Shown: piece by piece, positions 1 to 12,465 of the stretch
Layout: the number at the start of each line of letters is the position of its first letter
Position numbering within the stretch: position 1 is the stretch's first letter
Source of the DNA: Pelodera strongyloides
Taxonomy: Eukaryota; Nematoda; Chromadorea; Rhabditida; Rhabditidae
Assembly (NCBI GenBank): GCA_036852015.1
Contig: JAANDG010000049.1
Span: 248,001-312,000, forward strand
Direction of reading: 5' to 3'
DNA length: 64,000 bases
Translations under genes and position numbers: made by a program
Notes under the pieces: generated by a model
What the model was told of the DNA's origin: nothing
Databases searched by the model: none
The model's input: the letters and a program-made list of their open reading frames with translations, nothing else

Positions 1-246
1 TAATAAAAGGGTTAACTGTTTATGTAGAACCTCCTTCTGATTATTCTTCAAGAGTGTAACGTATAAGCCCGTATATGCTTGAGCATACATGCACATGGTG
101 CTGCATTAGTGAATTGGTGTCTTTGAAAAGGCAAGTGAATATAAATGGAAAGAAAAGAAAGAATTATGATTTATCCCGTTGTTGCCGATAGTCGCTCCAG
201 CATGCTGTAAATTCCACTAATTGATAGTCAGCGTATTCTAAATGAA

Positions 247-2948
247 TCAACGGTTAACAGAGATAAGGTTTTCCATTTTTTCAACTCCGAAACATTCAAG
301 GATATCTATTGCCTTCAGCTTTTTCTTAAAGACATGAGAATTTTGCGACACTAGCGCGTCTAGCGGAAAATTTGCATTTGAAAGCCACCTCGCCGTTCTT
401 ATAAAGAAAGAGTGAAATTTGACATTTTTGCGACTGAATTCAATACTCAGATTAAAGTAGCTTGATCTGCTCATTGGCCTCCACGCATAGTATTTACTAC
501 TGTCTATATCCACCTCGCGCTTTATGACTTTGAAAGATGTAATGAGATCTTTTTGAATGCGCCGTTCTTGTAAACTTTTTAGACCCAATATCTTGAGCCG
601 TTCAGAGTATTTCGGAATAATAATACCTGGTTTTGCACATTTTTTGAAAATGATCCACGTAATTGTAGCCTGTACATCTTCCAGTTGCTTTATATGGATC
701 GATAAGTATGGATTCCAAACACATGGGGCAAATTCGAGGATAGGTAGAACCCATACATTGTAAGCCTTTATGAGAAGACGGGGGTCTCTTAGTTGGAGTG
801 TACTATTTATACCATAGAAGCAGCGGAGTGCCTTAGTTGTGGTAATGGAGATATGTTCAGAAAAGGACAAGACAAGGACTCGTCAAATATTACGCCTAAG
901 TCACGCGCCGAATTTTTGGATTTCACAAGCTGGCCTTGTATGCTATAAAAATTGTGAGGGTTGTTTCGACCAATATGTAAGGAAGCACATTTAAGAGGCG
1001 CAATTTTCAATTGCCATTTTACGCAGTATTCTTCTAATTTACGCAGGCATAAATCAAGTTCATCAACCAACGATGAAGAGGTATTAGAGTATCGTAGAAA
1101 AAGTTTTACGTCATCAGCAAAAATAGAAACCTTGACGTTAGGACAACAAGCTAAACATTTGGGTAAGTCAGAAAGATACAATATAAATAGAGTTGGACTT
1201 AGGACTCCTCCCTGAGGAACACCAGAAGGTGCGGGATATTCATCCGAAAGCACATCATCTACTTTTACACGAAAAGTTCTGTTCTCTAAGTAGGATTGAA
1301 TCCAATGCACAAGTTGGGTTGGTAGGCCAAGAGATTGGATCTTATAAATCAACTTTTCATGACTCACAGAATCAAACGCTTTAGCTAAATCGATGTATAT
1401 GACATCTACATAGCCTCCGTCATCAATTTGTTGCACATACATATGTTGACATTCTAAGAGCTGGAGATCGAGACTTTTCCCTTTTACGAAACCGTACTGC
1501 TCAGGTGGAAGAATATTAAGCCTTTTCATCCATTTTTGAAGTTCTCTCAATACAAACTTTTCGAGACATTTGCTAGTGGAAGGTAATATAGTAATTGGTC
1601 TGTAGTCAACGGGTAGCGTGGGGTTTTTTGTTTTTGGAATCGGTGTGACAAGCCCTTGTTTCCAAACACTAGGAACTACACCTTGCTCAACAGATAGATT
1701 AAATATATAGGACAATGGTTCTGCTAATTGTTGGCGGCACTTTTTGAGGAATAATTGAGGAATTTTATCAGAAGTATCAGATAAGGAGAATTTGAGATTG
1801 CTGAGTTCCTTTTCTACCTCATATGGTAAAAGGGTTCTCATTAAACAATGTTGAAACCTCGTATTTGTTTCTATAACTGTAGGAAAGTTTCCGTTATCAT
1901 GGGTAAAAACAGACAAAAATTGTTTCGAAAGCAATTCAGATTTTTCTTTTTTACCATAAGCCATAGAATTGTTATTCGAATCATAAATTGCTGCCATAGA
2001 CTCCTTTGAACGAATCCGAGAATTTACATAATTATAAAATCGTTTGCTTCCAAAATTTCTGCCAAAGTTTTTCTTTTCTTTAGCAGCGAGAAATTTTCTT
2101 ATGTGATTTTGTAGAATGGCAGAAATACGGACCAATTCGAGATTAGATTGTGCATTTGGGGTGCAAATATAACTACGCGATAAACGATTCTTATGATGAA
2201 TTAACTTTTGAATGTGCTTGGGATATTGCTCTGTTTTCATATGAATTCTCGTATACGGAACATGTTGATCAATAACAGAAGTAACAATTGAACAGAAATT
2301 TGCATACAAGTTATTCAAATCACTGTATGGGCAGAGAGCGGAAATCCAGTCAATATTCAAATTATCCTGTATGATAGCCCAATTTGCATGTCTATAATTA
2401 CGGATCAGTCTAGACTGGTTCTCGGGTTGAGGAAAAATGCACGTAAAAGTTATAGAGTGATGGTCTGCTAAAGGAGGAGAAACTTCTGATTTTGTTATAA
2501 GACTGGGAGATGTACTAAGTAAATAGTCTAATTGGTTTCCTTTACGGGTGGCCTGGTTAATATGGGATGTGAGGTCTAGAGATTCAACAAAGTTAAGAAA
2601 ATGCTGGCCATACTTATTTGAGAAGGTCCCATTCGTAATGTTGACATTTACGTTAATATCTCCTACTAGTACGGATGGTTTACCATCTGAAAGAAGAGAT
2701 GCAAGTGCATCATATAAGGGCATATTATCAACTGAATTACTGTTACACGAGGGAGCACGGTAAACTATAATAAGACGAAGCTGAGAAGCATATAATACGT
2801 CTTCCAAGTCAATGCAAAGATAATCAAAATTATTAGTTGACTTGGACCCAACCCTTCTCCAAAGAAGCCTTTTCTTTACAAGAATGCAACACCCACCCCC
2901 TTTTTTACACACCCTATCTTCTCTGATTAAATAATATGTTTCTGTCAA
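247..2948 (-). mobile_element. Non-LTR retrotransposon (CR1/Jockey-like), 5'-truncated and frameshifted
   Basis: Two overlapping minus-strand reading frames (2948-807 and 870-247) together encode the ORF2-type protein of a LINE element. The first frame has the later half of an APE-type endonuclease (residues about 1-170, with GDINVN, an N-rich stretch and ADHHSIT near its end). A reverse transcriptase follows (about 400-690) with PVDYRPITILPS, YGFVKGKS, IDLAKAFDSVSH, GVPQGGVLSPTLF and the catalytic FADDVKLF. The second frame carries the usual C-terminal region after the reverse transcriptase. The frame changes near 865-870, where TTGTC is duplicated in tandem, so the copy is inactive as read. 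The N-terminal endonuclease strands are missing upstream of 2948, which fits the 5' truncation typical of LINE insertion. CR1/Jockey assignment rests on motif flavour only; no target-site duplication was identified. Confidence 0.9.
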
Positions 2949-3200
2949 GCGACAATTTAAGCAAAAACTTCAAGAATACATCAAGTTCTTGACGTTTTCT
3001 CCATTTATAGTCTAACTAAATCAAACACCGCTCGAGGCGCCGTGTGTGTGCGTGTGTGCTTGTGCGTGTGTGCGTGAGTTTGTTCCAATCTTTCTGCATT
3101 ATAATCATATCTATTTTCGAATAAGGAGTTTACTATATTCGAGGACAATTCAAATTAAATCCCTTGCAAAACAAATTATCAAAAATACTTAATTACTTAC

Positions 3201-3425
3201 CCCATCGCTACTCTCTGTAAACAATGGTATACTCGCCGATACAGTATACGGTGATATTGATTGGGGGACATTTCGTGTCGGGACCACATCTTCATCGGAA
3301 TACGGTCTTTTCAATATAGGATGAGGGGGCCGTAGATATGAATCCCTTTTACTAAAAGATTGTGAATCCGGATTGAATATGTCAGAGTGTGAGGGCCATT
3401 GCACCCTTCTGTAGCTGTCTCCCAT
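3201..3425 (-). CDS. Candidate first exon of an unidentified gene running off the left edge
   Basis: An open frame from the ATG at 3425 gives 75 codons rich in Ser, Pro, Arg and Asp (start MGDSYRRVQWPS), ending at a strong GTAAGT donor (3200-3195, minus) in phase 0. The frame is also open upstream to 3527, so the start could be earlier or an upstream exon could exist. No domain is recognised. Downstream, toward lower coordinates, lies the truncated LINE, so later exons, if any, would be beyond position 1 with the LINE sitting in an intron. It could also be a chance ORF next to a good donor. Confidence 0.35.
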
Positions 3426-5897
3426 TATTGAATTCAAAATTAAAACTTTGGATTTGGAATAATTAGTGAATAAATAGTTTACACTCCAAGAGCGTTCTCC
3501 TTTATCAAGGGACAATACAGTTGTCAAAGGTTTGACTTGTTCCGCAAAGGTCTTTTATAATACACTGTTTTCATTAGGGTGAATGAAGAACACATGTACT
3601 GAATATTCAGTGGATTACATAGAAGTCTGAATAATTAATATAGCCCTTTGTTCATTAATGACCTTAATAACTTGGTCACAGAATAATATATCAGGTGCAA
3701 AGTTCGGAAAAAGTTTCACAAACAAAATCGATTCCTATTAGTTTCTCTTGTACTTGACCGGGGTGGTGAATAAAAAGAACAGGCAGTCTTGTAAGTTACC
3801 AGCAATAAACAACGCGATTATGTGTGCCGTCTTCAGACACTAACAACTGTAACAACTATACAGTTGCAGTTATGCGTGCTAGATACTTATTAGCAGTTAG
3901 AATAAAATACTAAATACAGTACGGCTCTGGTAAGTTACCGTTAGTGTCTAGTAGGTCTTCCGGTACCTCTGAGTTCGGATCGAAATAGATTATGGTAGCA
4001 GTGACCGTATTGTTATATGACTAGATCTCCTAATCCAGTTTTGAAATTTGCATACGCATACTATAGTATTGATTTGGCAGGTAGCCAATTGAGGCTGGTA
4101 ATAAACAAATTCGGTTGTTCGAGCGGTCCACTTGTGAACAAAAGGTGCCCAAAGGACAATCAATGCACGGCCCACATAATTACGGGTCCAAGGGCCAAAT
4201 ATGTAAAGGGACCACCTGGGAGCTAGGTAAGTTAATGTAGGGCAATAGGGGCCAACATTAGCTTTATTATTATCCTGGAGTCTGGGTGCAAGAAAAATAT
4301 GAACGCTTATTCATTGATATAAGCATTTTTGGTACGCACCATTAAAATTCCTCAACTAAAATTTTCCATATTGATTTACTCCTTCCAATTAAAAGCTTTT
4401 GCTTTGTAAAGCATGTTTTTCTGAATTTAATACCATCAACTTTCGATAAAAGGAAACTATTTGAGCACTTCATTCTCGTGAGCCTCCTCCTTTAACTACA
4501 AATCGTAATATCTTCAAAATACAAACGAAATTAATTTTCTTACGTTTGCCAGATTTGCGGATTCAAGAGCGCTTCAAGTAGATTCTACGTACACCCATGC
4601 CCATGCCCAAATATAGTCCGCGATAGATAAAATGCACTTAGCCTTAGCTTATATAACAAAAATCATAGAATTTTTATATTTAGCTAGTTTTTTATAACAT
4701 CCTTTTTCAGAATTTCTTGCTAACTCCTAAAATCGGGCGTGGTTAGTTCACTAAACGACGAGGGTTATTTATTACCGTTTCAAGGTTTTTCTATTTGTAT
4801 CCTCAGTGATTTCACACAGGTCGATAATGACTAAAATAATGAAACATCACCAGTGAATTACACTACGGTTCAAAAATAAGAACATATATTATTGTAACTG
4901 GGTCATATAAAACTAAAAAATCGTCCCAAGAATCTAAACTTTATAAGTGTAAAAAATGAAAATGTATGCAAACAGGTCATGGGAAAGTAACTGCGAGTCT
5001 TGGAACGAATTACCGTCAATCCTTACCTTTCACTGTTAGATTAGCGGTAAGCCGGTAAGAGTTCTGAATTATGAGAACGTAAACAAACCGTAAAAAATAA
5101 ATATTTTTCTGAAAAGGTAGAGATTAAAAGGATGAAAATTTTAACTTTTTGGATACATGTGTTATAAAAAAACGATAAATCGAGAACGAGTCGAATTGAA
5201 AGAAACACACAACGGCTAGCCAGGGTTTGTACTACTATGGTACCAAGTAGTGTCTAATGGTAGGCACCTAAGGTACCATTTATGGTGGTGTTTGGGGGGG
5301 GGGGGGAGTCCTTCATAGGTGGGGGGTGTCCTTGAGGTAGACAATACCACCGTGGACAGGGGCGATGGTATCTCAACCATGGGGAGATCCTATTCCCTGA
5401 CAAACCATGACAGGGGGATGGGGATACACACAAGGGAATATCGATTGACACAGGGAGGTTAGGTTAGGACTTAGGACGTCTTCAATTAAATAAATAAAAA
5501 TAATTGAAACCCAAATGTGTGAAGAGAACCTATAATCCGTTAACTATGTGAGTTTTACTTTTGGCAGTTATTTACAATTAGTTCACTGTTTGTTACTTGT
5601 TGCACTTTAATCATCAACGTATTAATTATCTGTTGTTTCCTATGCTTCTACAGTACTACCGAAGTACCGGCTATCGATAAGCAAACAGGGATACATAAGC
5701 GACTATTTACATTCCTACCATAATTGCAGAAAATATACATACATTGTCGTGGGAGTGTGAATTCGAGGTTGTAATACGGTCGTTTTAAGAAAATATTTCA
5801 TAATGATATCTGCTTGTTAACGAAACGAACGTCAATCAATCAATCATGCACTGCAATAAGTTCAAAAATTACAAAAGCAAACATTTTATTAACTAAT
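3426..5897. other. Intergenic, no gene recognised
   Basis: AT-rich sequence with short uninformative ORFs on both strands. The one compositional oddity is a G-rich patch around 5285-5330 that includes an uninterrupted run of G. Nothing here resembles a known domain or structural RNA. Confidence 0.5.
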
Positions 5898-7911
5898 TTA
5901 ATTTGTTTTCTTCGCCGCTTTTTTGTCGTACTTGTCACTCTTGATGTAGCTCTGAAATTGTATAGACGTTCAATAGAAATGGGTTCTATAAATTGTTGAA
6001 TTTGAAAAAAAAATCGATTCATACATAAAGAAAGTAAATGTTGTAGCAGCTCCAACATATTTCTAAAGATGTTCAAATAAGCTCACCTTTATGAAGAATT
6101 GAACGAAAAGAACGGCGAAAGTTGTATATAAAAAGAAGGCCAAGTATACGTTGGCAAACGATTGTTGACATCTGCAATTTAGTATATCGTAATAACCACT
6201 CTTCGGAGCCCATGTCATATCCAGCATGTTGGGAATAAATAAGAAGAACCGTCGAACTTAGGCTTAGGCTTAGGCTTAGGCTTAGGCTTAGGCTTAGGCT
6301 CTGGTGCATGACCATGTCATGTGGAGTTTCTAAGGCTGATTGTGAGGAAACCACTATAAACTAATCCTAACGCACCTCCATCCGTAGTACTTTTTGATAA
6401 TATAAACAGTTATCGAGAGCGCAACTCCAGCCAACATCTGGGCCGTTTGAATACAAGTCACTGACATTGCGATCACTTTAGGAACGTGGAACTGGAATAA
6501 ATAGAAGGGCTTCATGATGTTTTATAGAAAATGCATTTAGTAGTTTTCAATCGATTGGTTTTCCAGAACAATAAGTGACTTGTTCTTGTGGGAAGAAGAT
6601 ACACGGCTACTTACATGGAGCAGGTAATGCAATAGATAGATGTTAGACGCACATAAACCTCGCGTTAACTACATATGCATTGTAAGTACTGATTGGAAAT
6701 AATAGTGTATATATATTTACAACCTTGAGGGCCTTGATAGCGTAGTAGGTGTACATACAACAGTGAGCGAAGAGGTTCATTAAAATAAAGGCTCTTCCAG
6801 CAGAATTGTGTTCGGAACCTGAAAGAGAATGCACTGTGAAAGACTGAAACTTGACTGAAACATTATAAATAATAGATTGTTACCTTTTAAAGCGAAATAC
6901 CGGCCGGTTTTCGAAACGCATCGCGGACAACTGAATTCTTACGTATATGTGCTAAGTTACTCGAATTTAACTCGATTTGTATTCTAATTTATGTTCATTT
7001 GCGCAAGCTGCATAAGAATGTTGGTGTACTCGATTTACTCGATTTGCTGCTTGGAAAAAAACATACTCGCGGTGCATGAAGCTTTACTAATTACCAAGCC
7101 GGTGGCCAGTTTACCTACATTGAAACAGTCGTCATTTTGGAACAGAAGAGAGACTGGTTTAATGTTTTTCATGTTTTCTACCTGAGTGAATTGTGTAGAC
7201 CAACACGGCAGCATGATGGTAATAGTGAAGGAAGATCAATGGTCGTTTACGTAATACGATGAATAGTGTATCTCCCAGTTCAAGTACCTACAAGATTAAG
7301 TTTGTTTATTTGGTAGTTTAAAGTTCGAAGTTTGAAGTTCGTAGCTTGAATTCTGAAGTTTGTACCTTGCTCAGCGCGAACGAGACACACCAGAAAGCTG
7401 CAACATCATCGGGCTTGCATGTCCTACAGATTGCATCATATGGAGATTTGCTGAGCGAGTAGAAAAAATCCTGAATAATATTCAAGCAAATATATCAGTA
7501 AGTTATATTTTTGTCGAATAATGAATATCTGCAGATTTCTCTAAATCAAACTTCACATCTGTCTGAATTCAGCGATTTTTCGGGGGGTTTTTTTCGTATC
7601 GCTTTCTAATTGTATTCATCCTAATTGACCATCTTTATGGAGCTGTGTTTGAAAGCATTTTATGGTCAAATTTCAATGCCAGAGTTGAAATACATGATCA
7701 AGTAACGATTTGAGTTAGCGTCTATGAGTTCTGATTTCCCAACCTCACTCAATCTAGATATTGCAATGAAGCTGTACAGTGCATGGGCAGAATTCCACCA
7801 AAAGAGTGCCCGATCCAAATGCATCGCTTCCCTCTTTTCCATCCATTTTTGCACCAATTTTATACCAATAAAATATGTCACGGCGATGGTAATCGAGTGG
7901 TACCAATTGTC
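5898..7911 (-). CDS. ELO-family very-long-chain fatty acid elongase, N-terminal exon not located
   Basis: Condensing enzyme of ER fatty-acid elongation, which joins malonyl-CoA to an acyl-CoA. Minus-strand exons in order: 7911-7744, 7470-7366, 7287-7182, 6818-6724, 6491-6376, 6171-6087, 5951-5898; 242 codons plus stop, all phases matching. Hallmarks read in order: [57 protein letters not shown] (the HxxHH histidine box, in exon 7287-7182), [23 protein letters not shown], then further membrane segments. The C-terminus KKAAKKTN ends in a KKxx-type ER retrieval signal. ELO proteins are usually 270-300 residues, so about 30-40 N-terminal residues are missing; no exon ending in phase 0 with a start codon was found upstream. 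The donor after 7744 is the unusual GTTGGG, chosen for phase and family length; the alternative donor at 7693 breaks the frame. AATAAA lies 8 nt past the stop (5890-5885). Confidence 0.88.
6258..6300 (+). repeat. Interstitial telomeric repeat, seven TTAGGC units
   Basis: Seven perfect head-to-tail copies of TTAGGC, the nematode telomere unit, inside the ELO intron between exons 6491-6376 and 6171-6087. Read on the minus strand it yields a spurious Ser-Leu repeat ORF. Confidence 0.95.
6886..7040 (+). mobile_element. MITE family B copy, right end missing
   Basis: Starts TTTAAAGCGAAATACCGGCC and continues with the family's GTTTTCGAAACGC and GAATTCTTACG blocks, then the ATTTATGTTCATTTGC block. 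The expected mirror-image right end (CCGGCCGGTATTTCGCTTTAAA) is absent, so the copy is truncated. It lies in the ELO intron between exons 7287-7182 and 6818-6724. Confidence 0.75.
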
Positions 7912-8972
7912 CTAAAGTGATCGTTTTTCATGAAAGGCCGGAAAAATTGTCAGAAGCCCTGCTCGGGCTCCAAATTTTAAGTATGATGCTTGTATCCATT
8001 CTTGAATATGTTAAGTGTAAAGGCACAGGAGCACACTCTTGAGGCGGAGGTTTATTTAAACACTCACGGTAACTTGAACTTTCGAAGTTCAGTTCCTATA
8101 TATAGTTTCTCTGAATGCGCTAAAATGTATAAAAAAATATCCAACCTGAAACCACAGCGTCATTTGCACGTGACTTGGAACTGTTTCAAATGGAAATGCA
8201 TTTCTGAAAAACTGTCTACTATACAATTAATATAAAATATTAATAATTTACTTTAGTTTTTTTATTGAACACGCAGGCCTAACATTATCCTTTCCTATTT
8301 TTCATCGAATAGTAAAACCGTAATCGTAATAGCTGAATGTTTCATCGAAAAAATAAAGTTATTGTACGAGCTCTGCCACATTCAATATTTTAGATAATGT
8401 GACCACGTACTTGTATTTATATCCGGAGTGAAATGTCTCATTTTGTTCGCGATATATTTTAAAATCATTCAACTCTCGAATGAATTCCATAAACGATATT
8501 GTACTCAGCACTATCTAAACAGTATAGAAACTTTTATTCTTTGTGAGGGCACATAATAGCTAATAATGTGAAAATATCACAACAGAGGTTCTAGATAGAA
8601 TATTTAACAATGCATTCATCGTTTTGTATTATAAAAAAGCCTTCAAAAGAACATCCAATATTACAAGTTAGAATAGCAGTAAAAGAGAAAATATTTGAAG
8701 TACAACTACCACCCAATACAAATAGAAAATTCAATGGTGAACTTGGAGTAGAAGTTTAGACTAGACACGATGTTTGAATTGTGACATTTTGGTGGTGCAA
8801 ACCAAAACACGAGAAACAATAGGTTTGACAAAGATGAAACCCACGAAACATACAAAAAGAACTTCAAAAAGTTGAAATAGACTTGATTTTGTATCAAAAT
8901 GCTTGCGTCAAAACAACGACGCCTAGACTTAGAAATAGCGATAGGTGAGAGAATTAAGGAGATGCCTCGAAC
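7912..8972. other. Upstream of the ELO exons, no gene recognised
   Basis: AT-rich stretch searched for the missing ELO N-terminal exon. A GTGAGT donor on the minus strand near 8070 follows a short open frame, but its phase does not fit the next exon. Confidence 0.4.
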
Positions 8973-9406
8973 TTAAAGGGACAGGCCCACCGATATAAAC
9001 CTACGTTTATTATTTGTTCATAATTCATAAAAAGGGTATTTATTGTAATATATACAAACTAAATATTATTCAGATTCACCATGGGGAAGTTTTTCCTGTG
9101 AGCTTTATATATAAAGAGCTTTCCTTACAGAAGGTACCGTAGACAGGTCATTTGCACAATCATTTGCATACCACCTTTGATGTGGATATGCAAACGACTT
9201 AACTTCCCTTTCCGACAAAATGTGTATGAAAATGACTATGCAAATAACCTGTCTACGATACCTTCTGTAAGGAAAGCTCATAGGAAAAACTTCCCCATGG
9301 TGAATCTGAATAATATTTAGTTTGTATATATTATAATAAATACCCTTTTTATGAATTATAAACAAATAATAATCGTAGGTTTATATCGGTGGGCCTGTCC
9401 CTTTAA
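8973..9406. mobile_element. MITE family A copy 1, fold-back with TTAA ends
   Basis: Begins TTAAAGGGACAGGCCCA and ends with its reverse complement, TGGGCCTGTCCCTTTAA. The left and right arms (about 165 bases each) are mirror images over most of their length, with a short insertion (TTTATATATAAAG type) in the left arm and an unpaired centre at about 9150-9240. TTAA at both ends would fit a piggyBac-type target duplication. No coding capacity. Confidence 0.9.
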
Positions 9407-9590
9407 ATCGCTATGGTTGGTGGTTTTGAAACGCATGTTGTATAACTACATTCAAATGTACCATATATGCAAATTCCTATACCATGCTGCGAAGTTCCGG
9501 CACATAGCAGAATTTGCATATAATGTATGAGAATTCAGTTTAGCACTAATCTTAAAGCCACGTGCCATACGCTTTAATACTGTGAAGAAC
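9403..9590. mobile_element. MITE family E copy, adjacent to family A copy
   Basis: Starts TTAAATCGCTATGGTTGG with GGTTTTGAAACGCATGTTG and ends with an inverted version (AATCTTAAAGCCACGTGCCATA). Similar sequence occurs near 59606-59780. It shares the TTAA at 9403 with the preceding element, suggesting insertion into or beside it. Confidence 0.55.
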
Positions 9591-11267
9591 ATCTCGCTAC
9601 ATACGTTGTTGTATATGGGAGTAGTTTGCGCCAGAAAAAGGATACTTGCAGTGGGTGTTGCAAGAAAAAGCGGTTAATACACACAAAGTGATATCCCAAA
9701 GTTATACTGACATTAATTAGTTGAACCAGTTGTTTTTGCGTGCAAAACAAGCATAAAGGGTGGATAAAGGGAGTTTGTAACTGGTTAGGTATACTGGGTG
9801 GTGCAGAGAAACATTGCAGATAGCTGCACAGTGCTGATAAAGAAACTACGCTAAGATTTTCGATCTATGCAGATTCCTGACAGCAAAGCAGAAAAAATAT
9901 TTAGGAGACTTCAAGAAATATTAAGATAACCACTAGACACAATGCATAGCAAATGGAAAACTGACTAAGTGAATTCAAACCAAATTAAAGAACTTACGGC
10001 GAAAACTTGATTAACAATTTTGATGTTTTGATCTGTCTGTACTGAACGGACAGCCCAACTACTCCTTTTCGAAGTGCAATCAAATTAAATGTTTTAAATT
10101 TATTTTCTCGCCCACTTTTTATATAAACATTTTTCTCGAAACTTTTGACGTATTTCGCTATTGCCGATGCGTTTTTTGCTTGTCTTTTCGGCCAATATAC
10201 TATGTGAACTTCGATCCTTTTTGAGCAGAAGCTACGCATTTATCAAAATCCTGGAAAAAAACTATAGCACAAATGATTGTAGGGTCGCTATTTCAATTTT
10301 TCTTGAAACACATACTTTTGTGCCCACAGAACAATGGAACAGAACTATGGTACAGAACTACAATGGAACACTTTCTTGCAGTATCTAGTGTCTTGTCTAG
10401 TAATACACGGTCAGTTTCAGGTTACGATAATTTTCGTGTTTCATGGAAATGCCCATTATGCAACAAATTATGGGAGCCAGAAATTGCTCTTGGTTTTTAA
10501 ATTATTTATTCAAGAAAAAGAGTTTTTATTTAGAAAAAAACAATCAGTAAAGAATCACGACTCTACTCTCGGGCTAAGCGTGGTAAAGAAATGCAAATAC
10601 CGGATATTTAAATGCAACATTTTAGTTGCGGAACAAACATTACACAACACTTATATGCACAGAGCTTCCCGAACTACCAACTGGATTTTTACTGTAGAAG
10701 GTAAATCCCGGAAATTGTGAAACCATGATGGAATAAACTTGACTTTATCTTTATCTATTAAACTCTTTATTTAGAAAAAAGGATAATTTAAAAGTTTGTG
10801 AAGCTCTGGGCATATTTATTTAGAAAAAAAAAAGAGATTCATATAATTTTTGAATTTTCTTCGGAGCGTATTATTATTAGTATAGAGAGCTTATCCTCAT
10901 GAAAGAGAAACAATATGTCAGCTAAGGAAATAATTACAGACAGAAAACAAACAAGACACATAAAAACTAAAAGAAGATCACGGGTATATGAAATCGTATA
11001 TTGGATATTTTCTTTGCATGGGTTTCTGTTGATTGTTTACAAGACCGTTTACCAAAGGTTTTCCCGGCTTGTTTTTCCTTTTAAAGGGTTCATTTAACTG
11101 GTTCAAGAAAGTAAAACTTGATTCGGTGAACGGTTGAGACGGGATAATACAAGCATTTGATAGACATATCACTTTACTTGTACATGTAACTGATCGAGAG
11201 AACTGCAAAGATTGAAAATGACCCTTGAAAACATTCATTCACATATAAGGGACATGGAGCTACTCAT
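9591..11267. other. Intergenic, no gene recognised
   Basis: Several short overlapping ORFs occur, none with a recognisable domain. One minus-strand frame ends at a GTAAGT donor (position 10000) but has no credible start or similarity. The poly-A/T-rich parts look non-coding. Confidence 0.4.
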
Positions 11268-11439
11268 GTAACTGCGAAATAACGGCCCGTTTTGAAACAC
11301 ATCGAGAACACCTCCATTCTTATGCAGCATATGCAAATGACATAAATTAGAATAAAAAAGCAAGCTAAATTTGAGTAAATTAGCCTGAATTCAGTTGTCC
11401 ACGATGTGTTTCAAAAACCGGCAGGTATTTCGCTTTAAA
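11268..11439. mobile_element. MITE family B copy, inverted orientation
   Basis: Right end reads CCGGCAGGTATTTCGCTTTAAA; the left end is a diverged inverted copy (GCGAAATAACGGCCCGTTTT). The internal GAATTCAGTTGTCCACGATG block is in reverse orientation relative to the copy at 6886. Confidence 0.8.
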
Positions 11440-12002
11440 TTTACGAAATTGCAAACGAGAGTAGTATTTTTGTCTTTACTGCGATACTGCAACTTGCACT
11501 CAAAAAACCTTTATCTATTACAAACTAACTGATTTACTTCAAGCGATATTGTCATCCCAAATAGCCTAGGTCTTGGAGTAGGTTTAGTTTCAAAGTTAAG
11601 TTACGACGAATGTGTCACACTAAAACGAGCATAGTATAACATCCGGTTTTCGAAACGTATACTGGCGGCTACATCCCCCATTATATTTTTCTATGTATCT
11701 TATCATAAAAAAATAGAAAAATAATAAATTACAGCATTGAAATTTCAAGCCTATTCTCTCGGATCAGAGCCTGTACAACTCGGCTCCCACAACAAATTCC
11801 GATAAATGCCAACGGCTATGGATACTATTCCGCGTAACTCTTCCGGAATGGTTGTTCCCAAGGGGTACGTCTACGGTAGCTCGGTAGTTCTTTATGGAGT
11901 TACGCGGAACCCGGAACAGATACCTTAGCGGTGACATCGTTGTCGGTTGCTTCGATGGATCAACCACTGATTGGACTAGGGCAAACGCCCTAGTCAAAGG
12001 GC

Positions 12003-12465
12003 GGCCCTAGGGAGAGGCCCACGAGAAAAAAGTTGTTTTTACTTTGCTTGAACAGAATGTCCGGAATTTCAGAAATATTACCGTGAAAACCGCATTTCTT
12101 TATGCCTAGAACTCGCAGAGATATTTCACGGCAAACAGTTCGGCCAGATACCGTAGTCAAAAGGGTTAAAATACGTTTTTACGGTTTATGTCCATCCATT
12201 GGCATTCTTTCTCTACATAATGATTGTTAAGCGAATGAAGAACATTCCTACCATTATAACAAAGCTTTTCCAATACTTTAATACCCGAAAAGAGCAAAAA
12301 TTGATTCTCACTACGGTACCTGACCGAACAGTTTGCCGGGGAATATCACTGCAAGTTCTAGGCGTAAAGAAGTGCGGTTTTCACAGTAATATTTCTGAAA
12401 TTCCGAACATTCTGTGCAAGAAATTAGGAAAAACATTTTTCTCGTGGGCCTCTTCCTCTCTTAGG
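12003..12465. mobile_element. Long fold-back element
   Basis: The left side (GAGGCCCACGAGAAAAAAG, then blocks near 12056-12170) is repeated inverted on the right (12290-12450, ending TTTTTCTCGTGGGCCTC). The arms are diverged, with small indels, around an unpaired centre near 12180-12290. The short plus-strand ORF inside it has no domain. The right edge abuts a family B MITE. Confidence 0.75.

Noticed and set aside
6073..6354. Minus-strand ORF with a Ser-Leu repeat
   Set aside because: It is the TTAGGC telomere-type repeat read in one frame, overlapping the true ELO exon 6171-6087 in another frame.
7694..7743. Longer ELO exon using a GTATTT donor at 7693
   Set aside because: Leaves the frame in phase 2 while the next exon must start in phase 0, and makes the loop longer than is usual in the family.
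8070..8125. Possible ELO N-terminal exon with GTGAGT donor
   Set aside because: The open frame ends in phase 2 but the following exon needs phase 0, and no start codon is present.
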